Shown here: piece after piece, positions 13,166 through 21,306 of the stretch
How positions within the stretch are numbered: position 1 is the first letter of the stretch
How the letters are laid out: every line of letters starts with the position of its first letter
Assembly: GCA_945889365.1 (NCBI GenBank)
Contig: CAMDBQ010000001.1
Location: 1 to 29,606, forward strand
Origin: Legionella genomosp. 1
GTDB taxonomy: Bacteria; Pseudomonadota; Gammaproteobacteria; Legionellales; Legionellaceae
DNA: 29,606 bases
Reading direction: 5' to 3'
The notes under the pieces: generated by a model
What the model saw: only the letters and a program-made list of their open reading frames with translations
What the model was told of the DNA's origin: nothing
The model's database searches: none
Made by a program: the position numbers and the translations under genes

Positions 13166-14821
13166 CTAAATAAATGGAAAAGGGGTTTGCGGTAAATTTA
13201 GGCGAGCAATGCTTTCCTGTGCTCGTGTATTCTTTTGTGGAAAGTCCTCGCGATAATGACCTCCTCTTGATTCCCTTCGAGATAATGCTGCGCGTACAAT
13301 CAATTCTGCGTTAAGAACCATATTACGCAATTCAATGAAATCACGCGAGATGCTATGTTTCCAATAATATTCTTCAATAATTTTACGCCGTCTTATGATC
13401 AAGTGTAGCAGATCTTGCAAACCAGCTTCTGTGCGAACAATGCCTGCATAGGAGGTCATTTCACCACGTAAACTGCGCCAGTGGGCATTAATTTGACTGG
13501 CACGCCGGGCATTCACTTCACCAGGAGAGCTCCATGTCGGAATGTTATCTGTTAATTTACACGGTTTTGCTGTGTCCATTAAGGTGCAGCGTGCGGCGTT
13601 AGCGGCCATGACCACGGTTTCGAGTAACGAATTACTCGCTAAACGATTGGCCCCATGCAATCCGGTAAACGCCACTTCGCCGATGGCATACAAGCGTTTA
13701 AGATCAGTCCGACCATCGACATCAGTTAACACACCACCACATTGATAATGAGCTGCTGGCACGACTGGGATCATATCTTGACTCATGTCGATGCCAATCG
13801 ATAACAATGTTTCATAAATTTGGGGAAAACGTTTTTTCAAAAATGCTTTTGACTGATGAGTGATATCAAGGTGGACGAAACCATGATGGTTTTGTTCTAT
13901 TTCATTGAATATTGCGCGTGCCACAACATCGCGTGTCGCTAATTCCATTTGTTCCGGCGCATATTGGATCATGAATCGTTTGCCGGTATCCGCATTTTTT
14001 AGTAACGCGCCTTCACCGCGCACGGCTTCTGAGATTAAAAAATTATTTAGCGAATGATGATGTAATAAAGTTGGATGAAATTGATAAAATTCCATGTTCC
14101 CAACTCGAGCGCCAGCGCGAAATGCCATCGCCACGCCATCGCCTGTGGCTACCATGGGATTGGTTGTGTAGCGATAGGTTTTGCCAGCCCCGCCGGTTGC
14201 CAGAACTACGCAATGGGCCGCAAAGGTGTGAATGCGATTCTCATGGCAATCCAGGATATAAGCGCCTAACACTTCACCTTGATTGTCAGTGCGGTGTGGG
14301 TGGTAGTGAGTGATTAAGTTAACTGCGACATGGTTTTCAAACATATGGATTTGCGGTTTTTGACGTGCGGCGTGAATAAGGGCTTCAATTACCGTTAGAC
14401 CCGTTTGATCGCCACAGTTATATATCCGTCGATGTGAGTGACCGCCTTCCTGTGCCAACGCATAGTCACCATTGTTTTTTTTTGTGAAATGGATGGAGTA
14501 TTGCTGCAATTGTTCAATGGCGTGAGGTGCTTGGCGGATAATGCATTCCACAGTCGGTGTGTAACATAGGCCGTCACCTGCATGCAGGGTATCGGCAATG
14601 TGTGATTCCAGTGAATCTTCGGCTATGGATACAGCCGCTATGCCACCTTGAGCATAGCGGCTATTGCATTCGTAGGCTTCGGCTTTACAGATGAGCGCAA
14701 TGTTTAGATGTGGCTGTAACTCGGTTAGTTGCATGCAGTAATGCAAGCCTGCTAGCCCGCCACCAATAACGAGCACATCAAATGCATACATTTTTCCCTG
14801 TTGCGAGAACGATGTATTCAT
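13166..14821 (-). CDS. nadB: L-aspartate oxidase NadB
   Basis: A 551-residue flavoenzyme that oxidises L-aspartate to iminoaspartate, the NadA substrate. The N-terminal FAD-binding motif is VIGGGLAGLHYC (18-29). SRYAQGGIAAV (about 54-64) is the typical succinate dehydrogenase/aspartate oxidase segment. ATGGAGKTYRYTTNP, EFYQFHPT and HYQCGGVLTDVDGRT are further family motifs. A C-terminal helical domain ends with SRRESRGGHYREDFP. The ATG overlaps the purB stop in an ATGA, which supports this start; an internal Met at residue 11 is an alternative. Order purB-nadB-nadA on one strand indicates co-expression. Confidence 0.96.
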   Translation of the reverse strand: MNTSFSQQGKMYAFDVLVIGGGLAGLHYCMQLTELQPHLNIALICKAEAYECNSRYAQGGIAAVSIAEDSLESHIADTLHAGDGLCYTPTVECIIRQAPHAIEQLQQYSIHFTKKNNGDYALAQEGGHSHRRIYNCGDQTGLTVIEALIHAARQKPQIHMFENHVAVNLITHYHPHRTDNQGEVLGAYILDCHENRIHTFAAHCVVLATGGAGKTYRYTTNPMVATGDGVAMAFRAGARVGNMEFYQFHPTLLHHHSLNNFLISEAVRGEGALLKNADTGKRFMIQYAPEQMELATRDVVARAIFNEIEQNHHGFVHLDITHQSKAFLKKRFPQIYETLLSIGIDMSQDMIPVVPAAHYQCGGVLTDVDGRTDLKRLYAIGEVAFTGLHGANRLASNSLLETVVMAANAARCTLMDTAKPCKLTDNIPTWSSPGEVNARRASQINAHWRSLRGEMTSYAGIVRTEAGLQDLLHLIIRRRKIIEEYYWKHSISRDFIELRNMVLNAELIVRAALSRRESRGGHYREDFPQKNTRAQESIARLNLPQTPFPFI

Positions 14822-16188
14822 GAAAAGGCTTTAACCAGTTGCGGTGCAAGACCTGTGTATTTTTCAGGGGTCAGTGCAAGCAGTTGTTTTTTGGCTTCAC
14901 TAGGGATTTCCAATGATTGGATAAATTGTTTGAGACCTTCGCCATCAATGGTTGACCCACGGGTTAAATCACGCATTTGTTCGTAAGCATTGGGCACTTG
15001 ATAACGCCGCATAACGGTTTGAATGGCTTCACTGAGAATTTCCCAGTTGGCATCCAAATCTTCTTTAAGGGCATTTTTGTTGATCTGTAGCTTGTCATTG
15101 CCCTTAGCGATGGATTGATACGCTATCAATGCATAAGCAAAAGCCACTCCTAAGTTACGCAAAACGGTTGAATCAGATAAGTCCCGTTGCATGCGAGACT
15201 GAGTTAATTTGTTAGCGAAATGATCGAACAGCGTATTGGCTAGACCTAAATTGCCCTCAGCATTTTCAAAATCAATCGGATTAACTTTATGAGGCATGGT
15301 CGATGAGCCAACTTCGGCCGCAACTGTTTTTTGTTTAAAATAGCCCAGTGAAATATAGTTCCAGACATCACGGGTAAAATCCAGCAAAATGTTATTGATG
15401 CGGATCATTGCATGAGATATTTCAGCAATCCCGTCATGTGGTTCGATTTGCGTGGTATAGGCATTGAACGACAAGCCTAATGATGTGACAAAATTGGCAC
15501 AGTGCTTGCGCCAGTCTACTTCAGGGTAGGCAATAATATGTGCATTGTAATTGCCAACGGCGCCGTTGCATTTGGCCGATATTAACACTTCAGCTAATTG
15601 TTGCATTGGACGTTTAAGGCGCGCAGCAAAGTTAATCAATTCTTTGCCCAGTGTGGTTGGCGTTGCAGGCTGGCCATGTGTACGAGACAGCATGGACGCA
15701 TTGCCGTGTTTTTTTCCTAGCAAGGTAATCCCGCCAATGATTTCAGCCAATGTGGGTTGAATAATTTGTGCGATGGCTTCTTTCATCATCAGGGCATAAG
15801 CCAGATTATTGATGTCTTCTGATGTGCAGGCAAAATGAATAAAACTGGTTATGCCCTTTAATGTTGGAGATTCTTCCAGTCTATCTCGTAGATAATATTC
15901 AACAGCTTTAACGTCATGATTGGTTTTCTTTTCATACGCTTTAACTTTCATCGCCTCAGTTTCATCAAATTGGCTGAGCACTTTAGCAAGAAAGGCTTGA
16001 GATTCTTTACTCATGGGAGGGACTTCGCGAATCATATCATTCGCTGCCAATGCCTCCAACCAACGGATTTCAACCATTAACCGGTAATATATCAGGGCGA
16101 ATTCGCTAAAGTAGGGGCTTAGCAAGCATGTTTTTTTTAGGTATCGTCCGTCAACCGGCGAGATGGCATTTAGGGAGGTTAAGGTCAT
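14818..16188 (-). CDS. purB: Adenylosuccinate lyase
   Basis: A 456-residue enzyme of the fumarase/aspartase superfamily that splits SAICAR to AICAR and adenylosuccinate to AMP, both releasing fumarate. The family signature is SSTMPHKVNPIDFENAEGN, carrying the catalytic Ser loop. SRTHGQPATPTTLGKE supplies the active-site His, and FIHFACTSEDINN is also typical. Length equals E. coli PurB (456). It opens MTLTSLNAISPVDGRY, the usual start. Its stop overlaps the nadB start by 4 bases. A candidate extended -10 promoter lies about 30 bases upstream, after lnt on the same strand. Confidence 0.97.
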   Translation of the reverse strand: MTLTSLNAISPVDGRYLKKTCLLSPYFSEFALIYYRLMVEIRWLEALAANDMIREVPPMSKESQAFLAKVLSQFDETEAMKVKAYEKKTNHDVKAVEYYLRDRLEESPTLKGITSFIHFACTSEDINNLAYALMMKEAIAQIIQPTLAEIIGGITLLGKKHGNASMLSRTHGQPATPTTLGKELINFAARLKRPMQQLAEVLISAKCNGAVGNYNAHIIAYPEVDWRKHCANFVTSLGLSFNAYTTQIEPHDGIAEISHAMIRINNILLDFTRDVWNYISLGYFKQKTVAAEVGSSTMPHKVNPIDFENAEGNLGLANTLFDHFANKLTQSRMQRDLSDSTVLRNLGVAFAYALIAYQSIAKGNDKLQINKNALKEDLDANWEILSEAIQTVMRRYQVPNAYEQMRDLTRGSTIDGEGLKQFIQSLEIPSEAKKQLLALTPEKYTGLAPQLVKAFS

Positions 16189-16217
16189 GGGCGCTTCGTC
16201 GTAAAATTAAAGTATGT

Positions 16218-16226
16218 ATAATAGCA
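16218..16226 (-). promoter_or_regulatory. Extended -10 promoter ahead of purB
   Basis: On the minus strand TGCTATTAT matches the extended -10 form TGnTATNNT about 30 bases before the purB start. The -35 region is weak, as is common for extended -10 promoters. It would drive purB-nadB-nadA independently of lnt. Confidence 0.45.
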
Positions 16227-16294
16227 TAAAGTTAAATGATATAAAGGAACAGGTCAAACAGAAGAGATTCTTGGCGAACCCATTTATGCTGGTG

Positions 16295-17851
16295 TTAAAA
16301 CCTCATTTGATCATCGATCCCGCAATTCTTGCGGGGTGACAATCCAAACATAGCCATAAGCACGATCAGCAAGCTAATCAATAGCATTGGCATATCACCA
16401 AGATAAACCCAAGGTGATGAGCCTGTGGCAGGGTAGATTGATGCATTTAATATGCCGGAACTAAATGCCGGCAGTGAATCAACGATCTCACCTTGAGTAT
16501 TAATAACAGACGACAAGCCATCATTATTGGCAACAATTTGATAGCGGCCGGTTTGCATGGATATGGCTTGCGACATTTGTAAATGTTGATATACGGCAAG
16601 TGAATGACCGAACCAACCGTCATCACTGATGGATACAATCCATTCTGCCAACGGCAATTGATTGCGTAGTAAATGAGGGTAGGCTGATTCAAAGCAGATT
16701 AAGGTAGCGATAGGATGGCCTTCTACAGTAACTGGGGATTGTGCACGTTTGCCCGATTTTAGATTGGCCATGGGTACATTTAACCACTGACTGAGCGTCA
16801 GCAAGGGTTTGGGGATAAACTCACCAAAAGGCACCAGGTGTTGTTTTAAGTAAGAGCCTTGTGCCGTACCGAGAGCGGTTAACGTATTATAATACGCAGT
16901 GTCATCTTTGGTCGTTGTTTCGGGGATCCCTAATAGAATCGCGCTGCCGGCTTTTTTCGCGCGCATATCAAGACTACCAAGAAAATCGCTGACGTAATTC
17001 ATGGGCACAGGAATGGCTGATTCCGGCATGACGATCAATTGTTTTTTACCCATTAGTTTTGCAATTTCATCTTCATAACGCTGTAATATTTGCCAAAACA
17101 AATACTCATCCCATTTGTCTCTCATGGAGATATTGGCTTGAATGACGCCCACTGAAATTTCGGATGAGCCGGTTTTCGTCCACGCATGGTTTTTTAATAG
17201 CAATGGCGCAAGCAGGATGGCAACGAATGCGATGATCCATGATGAACGTTTTGCGCGGCTTGTTTGAACGCTTGCTGCAAGACAGGTTGCAGCGAGACAG
17301 GTTATAAAGCCAACACCGTATACACCGATAATGGGTAATAAAAATTTTAATGGCGTATCAAATTGCCCAACGCCCAATAGTAGCCAGGGAAACCCACTCA
17401 AGAAGCGTGCACGCAAGAACTCAAAAAGACACCATAAGGCACTAAATAAAAAGCATTTGAATAATAGCGATTGTTTTGCTGCCAGACGTTGATACAGCAT
17501 CGCCACACCGGCTGGGAACAGAGCCAGATAGGCTACAAATATCAAGGTTACAAAGGCGGATACTGGAGGATTTAAGTGGCCATAACTATAAATACTGACA
17601 TAAACCCAAGAAATACCAAGCCCAAAAAAGCCCAAACCAAACACAAAGCCCGTCCTAAACGACTGTTTTACAGTTTGTTGACTGAGTTGTGCAAATAACA
17701 GGGCGATACCGAGAATAGCCAGACCAGGCATATGAATTGGCGCGAACCCGAAGGGAACGAGTAAGCCTGCAAAAAAGCTGCGTAAAGTGACTGCATGGCG
17801 AATCGATGCAGTGGCAAACGATCTTAACGTTGTTGAGGGTGTTTGATTCAT
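16295..17851 (-). CDS. lnt: Apolipoprotein N-acyltransferase
   Basis: Lnt transfers a third acyl chain onto the N-terminal cysteine of lipoproteins in the inner membrane; clients could include the two lipoproteins in this window. Several N-terminal membrane helices (about 15-190) precede a nitrilase-like periplasmic domain. The catalytic triad is visible: Glu277 in VMPESAIP, Lys336 in YLKQHLVPFGE and Cys386 in LICFESAYP, close to E. coli 267-335-387. Length is 518 (E. coli 512). The ATG at 17851 is preferred, although its ribosome site is weak; a TTG at 17908 would add 19 residues. The extreme C terminus is encoded by a short palindrome. Confidence 0.95.
   Translation of the reverse strand: MNQTPSTTLRSFATASIRHAVTLRSFFAGLLVPFGFAPIHMPGLAILGIALLFAQLSQQTVKQSFRTGFVFGLGFFGLGISWVYVSIYSYGHLNPPVSAFVTLIFVAYLALFPAGVAMLYQRLAAKQSLLFKCFLFSALWCLFEFLRARFLSGFPWLLLGVGQFDTPLKFLLPIIGVYGVGFITCLAATCLAASVQTSRAKRSSWIIAFVAILLAPLLLKNHAWTKTGSSEISVGVIQANISMRDKWDEYLFWQILQRYEDEIAKLMGKKQLIVMPESAIPVPMNYVSDFLGSLDMRAKKAGSAILLGIPETTTKDDTAYYNTLTALGTAQGSYLKQHLVPFGEFIPKPLLTLSQWLNVPMANLKSGKRAQSPVTVEGHPIATLICFESAYPHLLRNQLPLAEWIVSISDDGWFGHSLAVYQHLQMSQAISMQTGRYQIVANNDGLSSVINTQGEIVDSLPAFSSGILNASIYPATGSSPWVYLGDMPMLLISLLIVLMAMFGLSPRKNCGIDDQMRF
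16319..16335. repeat. Palindrome CCCGCAA-TTC-TTGCGGG inside the end of lnt
   Basis: A perfect 7-bp stem with a 3-base loop encodes the last residues of Lnt (around PRKNCGI). It may be an intergenic palindromic repeat captured by the reading frame, or an mRNA hairpin between lnt and purB. Confidence 0.5.
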
Positions 17852-17928
17852 GGCTGATATGGTAATGTAAATGGGTTTGACGATAGAGTAGTTGGTTGAA
17901 AAGGTCAAGTTTTTTACAAATTAACCGT

Positions 17929-17959
17929 ACGTCATCCCTCGCTGCGTTCGGGATGACGT
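17929..17959. repeat. REP-like palindrome upstream of lnt
   Basis: ACGTCATCCC (17929-17938) pairs perfectly with GGGATGACGT (17950-17959) around TCGCTGCGTTC. Palindromes with CGTCATCCC ends are a common dispersed repeat type in proteobacteria. It marks the left border of the mobile-element debris. Confidence 0.6.
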
Positions 17960-18120
17960 GAAGTATTTCGGGGATGGTTCAAAAGCAGTGAACACTCATC
18001 CAATTTTTAATAGTAATTTTTGAGAGCAGTCATCGATCCGCCTAAATTTTGTGACAGAAGACGCTGCGGGGGGTTAAGAAACAACACCCCTTTTACTCAA
18101 AAAGGCAAAAGGCAAGCCCT
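17960..18120. other. Gene-free border of the mobile-element island
   Basis: No supported gene or clear signal is seen. The stretch leads into the reverse-transcriptase fragment and may hold decayed intron sequence. No intact intron domain was recognised. Confidence 0.3.
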
Positions 18121-18399
18121 GGTGCGCCACGAAAGCTTGTCTGGAAGTCAGATGTGTCGGGCGTTCCTTGTACAAGCGACAAAGCATTGCAGCGAAGCGT
18201 GTCAGAAGTTTTATCGGCCATATATGAGCAAGACTTTCTGGCATGTTCGTTTGGGGGTAGGCCAAAACTCAGTGCGCATCATGCACTTTCAACCCTGAAT
18301 GAAATCATCTCGGGCAAGAAGGTAGGATGGGTATATGAGGCCGACCTGAAGAATTTCTTTGGTAGTTTAGATCACGGATGGTTACTACAATGCAAGTAA
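18121..18399 (+). pseudogene. Group II intron reverse transcriptase/maturase, internal fragment
   Basis: About 90 residues match the palm region of LtrA-type intron reverse transcriptases: GVPCTSDKALQRSVSEVLSA, IYEQDFLACSFGGRP, SAHHALSTLNE and WVYEADLKNFFGSLDH. The Asp in ADLKNFF is the first catalytic Asp of such enzymes. The sequence before GVP is garbled, and the YADD-containing part and maturase domain are missing. The frame ends at TAA 18397, where an IS4-type transposase fragment takes over. No intact start is seen. Confidence 0.75.
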
Positions 18400-18712
18400 T
18401 GACATACCCGGGAACCTGATAACAAAATACGCTTTTAGATGGGAAATAGAAACGCTGTTTTCCTGCTTGAAAGGCCGCGGTTTTAATTTTGAGGACACTC
18501 ATATTATTGATCGCGATCGTATTAAAAAGCTGGTCGTTTTACTGGCGGTGGCTTTCTGTTGGGCGCATAAAACAGGGGAAGGGCGGCATGAGCAACGCGC
18601 TATTAAGATAAAGAAACTTGGACGACCAGAGGTCAGTTTGTTTCAATATGGACTGGATTATCTTGTTGATGCCCTTGCAAATCTGTCATATAAATACGAA
18701 TCTTTACCATGA
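18392..18712 (+). pseudogene. IS4-family transposase, C-terminal fragment
   Basis: The frame reads ASNDIPGNLITKYAFRWEIE, then TLFSCLKGRGFNFEDTHI and ends LSYKYESLP. RWEIETLF contains the third catalytic Glu region (the Y-(2)-R-(3)-E-(6)-K signature) of IS4 transposases. LVVLLAVAFCWAHKTGE and SLFQYGLDYLVDAL are also typical of IS4 C termini. Upstream the frame runs into the reverse-transcriptase fragment, so the N-terminal two thirds are lost. The stop at 18710-18712 lies 9 bases from the convergent receptor gene. Confidence 0.78.
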
Positions 18713-18721
18713 ATAAAAACT

Positions 18722-19849
18722 TCACATGCAGTGTTCAACGGAAACATCCTCCTCATATTTTCTGCAAATCAATATCTTCTCCCCTGATTCAGTCATTTGA
18801 AGAATACTGAAATTTATCTGTTTAAGGAACTTTATATTACTGTCACTTAAAATAAATCCTAACGATACTAGCGGAAATTTAATAGGAGTTATATATAAAT
18901 CAGTCTTGGGCAACGTTTTCAGATACTCCATTGCTAAAGGGTTAAACGCGTACACCCCAACCACATCTCCTTTTTCCAATAAAGCGATATTTTTTTGCAG
19001 GGTCGGTAGATTGGCAATTGATCGAAGTCCCATCATAGCTGCTGTATCTCGAGTGTTTGACCAACCATAAACGGCAATCGGTCTATTATTCACGTCAGAT
19101 AATTGCTTGATGGTTTTTTCTGCATTAGCAATGCTAGACACCAACGAAGCAGTCAATCCAGCAAAAATAGAAAAAAAGCAAATAGTACAAATCACAGACC
19201 AAATAATCGTAATCACGCGCATGAATCTTGTTTCAGGAAAATATGGCGCGGATTGAATCTTCCAACCCACAAGACTTTTCCAGAATAAATTCTCAATCCC
19301 TCTTTTATAATCCAACTCACAGAGATCCTTCTGGCGCATGCGTTCAACATACCAAAACAAGTGAATATATAACACATAAAAAATCAAGAAAATCAGAAAA
19401 GCAAGAGCGGAGGAGGGCCCTCTGAATATCACATTAAAACGTGACCATGCAGCCAATATGTTCAATTTATGTTCTTTGGCAATTAAAACATAATGATCTT
19501 GATAATAGGGCACGGTGAAATACACGTTCTTTGCCCGCGAGGCAAGAATCCCCACTGGCCCAATCACAGCATCCAGCTCCCCACTGGAGACTTTTGTTAT
19601 AGCAGCATCAACATTTGATCCGAGATCAACATATGTTGTCGAAAAATTATTCTCTTTTGAAATACTATTCCATATATCAACCGCAATGCCAGAAGGATGC
19701 CCGGATATATATTGTGAAAATGGCGGTATGTCAACAATACCAACTTTGAAAGGAATGCTTGCCAATACGGCAGGTGTTGGAAAACTTGTTGCTGAATGAA
19801 TCCATAAAATAAAAAACATTAGCGGAGCCAATAAAAATTTAAATTTCAT
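18722..19849 (-). CDS. Prokaryotic ionotropic glutamate receptor-like membrane protein
   Basis: A 375-residue protein with the GluR0-like layout. A signal peptide covers about 1-22. The first ligand-binding lobe (about 32-125) includes ASRAKNVYFTVPYY, with Arg105 at the position of the carboxylate-binding arginine. TM1 is about 147-166 (ALAFLIFLIFYVLYIHLFWY). A pore-loop-like segment GIENLFWKSLVGW (184-196) is followed by a last helix at about 211-236 (RVITIIWSVICTICFFSIFAGLTASL). The second lobe covers about 240-365. The TVGYG filter of GluR0-type channels is absent (KIQSAPYF instead), and the usual lobe-2 Asp appears to be Asn303. It may be a channel with other selectivity or a non-conducting sensor. 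An AGAAGGT site precedes the ATG. IS fragments flank it on both sides, which suggests acquisition. A plain ABC-transporter binding protein is excluded by the central membrane helices. Confidence 0.75.
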   Translation of the reverse strand: MKFKFLLAPLMFFILWIHSATSFPTPAVLASIPFKVGIVDIPPFSQYISGHPSGIAVDIWNSISKENNFSTTYVDLGSNVDAAITKVSSGELDAVIGPVGILASRAKNVYFTVPYYQDHYVLIAKEHKLNILAAWSRFNVIFRGPSSALAFLIFLIFYVLYIHLFWYVERMRQKDLCELDYKRGIENLFWKSLVGWKIQSAPYFPETRFMRVITIIWSVICTICFFSIFAGLTASLVSSIANAEKTIKQLSDVNNRPIAVYGWSNTRDTAAMMGLRSIANLPTLQKNIALLEKGDVVGVYAFNPLAMEYLKTLPKTDLYITPIKFPLVSLGFILSDSNIKFLKQINFSILQMTESGEKILICRKYEEDVSVEHCM

Positions 19850-20033
19850 GGAAGATAACCTTCTCTACGATATCAAGTGGAAGCGTAATAAACAGAGTGA
19901 CGCGTGGTGGTTTCTGTAATATTCTATAATTCAAATTAATAATACTGCGGTCAAATAAAATGAGCAAATGCTATCGTGTAATTTTTCAAAGAAAGTGTAA
20001 TTTTTGTAGTTGTTAATAATTAAATGGAAGCAA

Positions 20034-20123
20034 TCACCGTTCTCCAATTTTGGCCCAATCATTGCTGGCAATAGCTGCCCTAATTTGCAAGATAGGATCT
20101 AATCCTTCTCTTGACCAACGCAT
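20034..20123 (-). pseudogene. Transposase C-terminal remnant (ISKra4-like)
   Basis: Thirty codons read MRWSREGLDPILQIRAAIAS then NDWAKIGER and stop. The frame continues a few codons upstream as KPDRAH. W-S-x-E-G-x-x-x-I-L-Q-I-R-A at the C terminus is typical of ISKra4-type transposases. The rest of the gene is missing. The 184 bases between it and the receptor gene hold AT-rich DNA with GTGTAATTTTT twice, and nothing else recognised. Confidence 0.5.
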
Positions 20124-20154
20124 GTGGGCTCTGTCGGGTTTCTAGTGGATCAGT

Positions 20155-20460
20155 TTATGCATAAATTCCGAACCCTTGTAAATCCAGGTATAATATCTGA
20201 AAAAGCGTCTCAGTTTTCAAAATACCATAGCAACGCCTCTTCGCTACCTTGATCAAATTATTCAATCCTTCGACAAATCCACTTTTCCTTCGTTTTTTGC
20301 AATAATTAGAAATATAGAGTTTGTATTTCTCAATCGTCACGAGGAAAGAATTGAAACAAGTGACATCACTTTTTTTGACGCGCTTAATCCAACGATTGAT
20401 TTTAGCCGTCCCCGATTTTTTGCTGCAATGCGTGTTTAATATCTGCTCCTGCAGGCGAGC
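20155..20460 (-). pseudogene. ISL3-family transposase, C-terminal fragment
   Basis: About 100 residues match the C terminus of ISL3 transposases: INRWIKRVKKSDVTCFNSFL, SGFVEGLNNLIKVAKRRCYG and LFQILYLDLQG. The Glu in GFVEGLNN is the expected third catalytic acidic residue. The upstream end runs into a plus-strand IS4-type fragment near 20460-20480. A second piece of probably the same transposase lies at 21165-21287 on the same strand. Confidence 0.8.
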
Positions 20461-20472
20461 ATTGCACAGGTT

Positions 20473-20690
20473 ATATCGCATTATGGAGTGACTGCAGGTG
20501 TTCTTGTGCTTGATGATTCAGACAAAGTACGTTCACGAAACACATCAAAAATCGCAGGCGTCCATAAGGTTAAAGACAAGAAAACAAGCGGCTGGTTTAA
20601 TGGCCAGGAATTCATTTTTCTTATTCTTGTCACAGGGTTAGTAACCATACCTGTTGGTTTTCGATTTTATACTCCCGATCCAGCACTGAA
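20473..20690 (+). pseudogene. IS4-superfamily transposase, N-terminal fragment
   Basis: The frame reads ISHYGVTAGVLVLDDSDKVR, then TSKIAGVHKVKDKKTSGWFNGQ and TIPVGFRFYTPDPAL (parts shown). LVLDDSDK carries the first catalytic Asp of DDE transposases of this type. The frame is cut at 20690 by the left terminal repeat of an IS6-like remnant. It is a different part of an IS4-type protein from the fragment at 18392, and may or may not come from the same element. Confidence 0.7.
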
Positions 20691-21164
20691 GGGCACCGTC
20701 AACTTGTGTAATCTTTGCTAAACTTTACTAATGAACAATATCAATATATGTGGAGTATATCATGGCTAATCGCAACGAGAACAAAGCGGTCGGTTATCAC
20801 GGATAAGCTCGCAAGCTACGGAGCTGCTAAAAGAGAAATCTTACCTGGGGTTGAACGTCGTCAACATAAAGGATTAAATAATCGTGCTGAGAATTCACAT
20901 CAACCTACTCGGCAACAGGAAAAGCAAATGCGGAAGTTTAAATCGCCGAAACAAGCGCAGCGATTTTTACCCGTTCATGGGAAAATTAGGAATTTGTTTG
21001 GCGCTCATCGATATAAAATAGTGGCCAATGATCAACGTTCTCATTTGATTGCTTCGTGGAGTCAGTGGCAGGAAATCGTAATGCAGGAAAGGTGTGCCTG
21101 AAATTTGGGATATCGCTCTTTTAGACCTAAGCTCGAGGTTTTTTTACACAACTTGACGGTGTCC
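20691..21164 (+). mobile_element. IS6-family-like remnant with both terminal inverted repeats
   Basis: Left end 20691-20711 and right end 21144-21164 are inverted repeats matching at 19 of 21 positions (core CACCGTCAA and TTGTGTAA). The 474-bp element is shorter than intact IS6-family elements (roughly 0.7-0.9 kb) and encodes only a C-terminal transposase part. The 8 bases on either side (GCACTGAA and TCCGGAAT) do not match, so no target duplication is seen. It is an internally deleted, non-autonomous copy inside other IS debris. Confidence 0.75.
20793..21101 (+). pseudogene. IS6-family transposase, C-terminal half
   Basis: The readable part is VITDKLASYGAAKREILPGV, ERRQHKGLNNRAENSHQPTR and KFKSPKQAQRFL. 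The Asp in ITDK and the Glu in NRAENSH are the second and third catalytic residues of the IS6 DDE domain. The first Asp and the DNA-binding N terminus are missing. Upstream codons (from 20715) do not resemble the family, consistent with an internal deletion. Confidence 0.82.
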
Positions 21165-21287
21165 TCCGGAATTGTCTTCAAAAAGGCCACGACGTCATCT
21201 TTTAAACGACCCTGCAGAACGGCGATCACTTTAACTTGAGCATCTGATTCTGCCTTTGTACTAATAACTGTGACATAATCGTATTTT
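21165..21287 (-). pseudogene. ISL3-family transposase, middle fragment
   Basis: The minus strand reads KYDYVTVISTKAESDAQ then VKVIAVLQGRLKDDVVAFLK and TIP, in one frame without stops. This resembles the ISL3 segment after DEI(S/A)xKKGH, where a GHxDYVTV strand precedes VLAVLxGRxKxxVxxFL. Together with the C-terminal piece at 20155-20460 it suggests one ISL3 gene broken by the IS4-type and IS6-like sequences. It ends a few bases from the ribosome site of the saccharopine dehydrogenase gene. Confidence 0.5.
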
Positions 21288-21306
21288 GTGCAAGGAGATG
21301 GACTTT

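Noticed and set aside
17852..17908. Upstream TTG start for lnt
   Set aside because: The extra 19 residues do not resemble Lnt N termini, and the ATG at 17851 fits the family length and triad numbering better.
18722..19849. Ordinary amino-acid ABC transporter binding protein
   Set aside because: Two hydrophobic membrane segments and a pore-like segment split the binding domain, which does not occur in soluble binding proteins.
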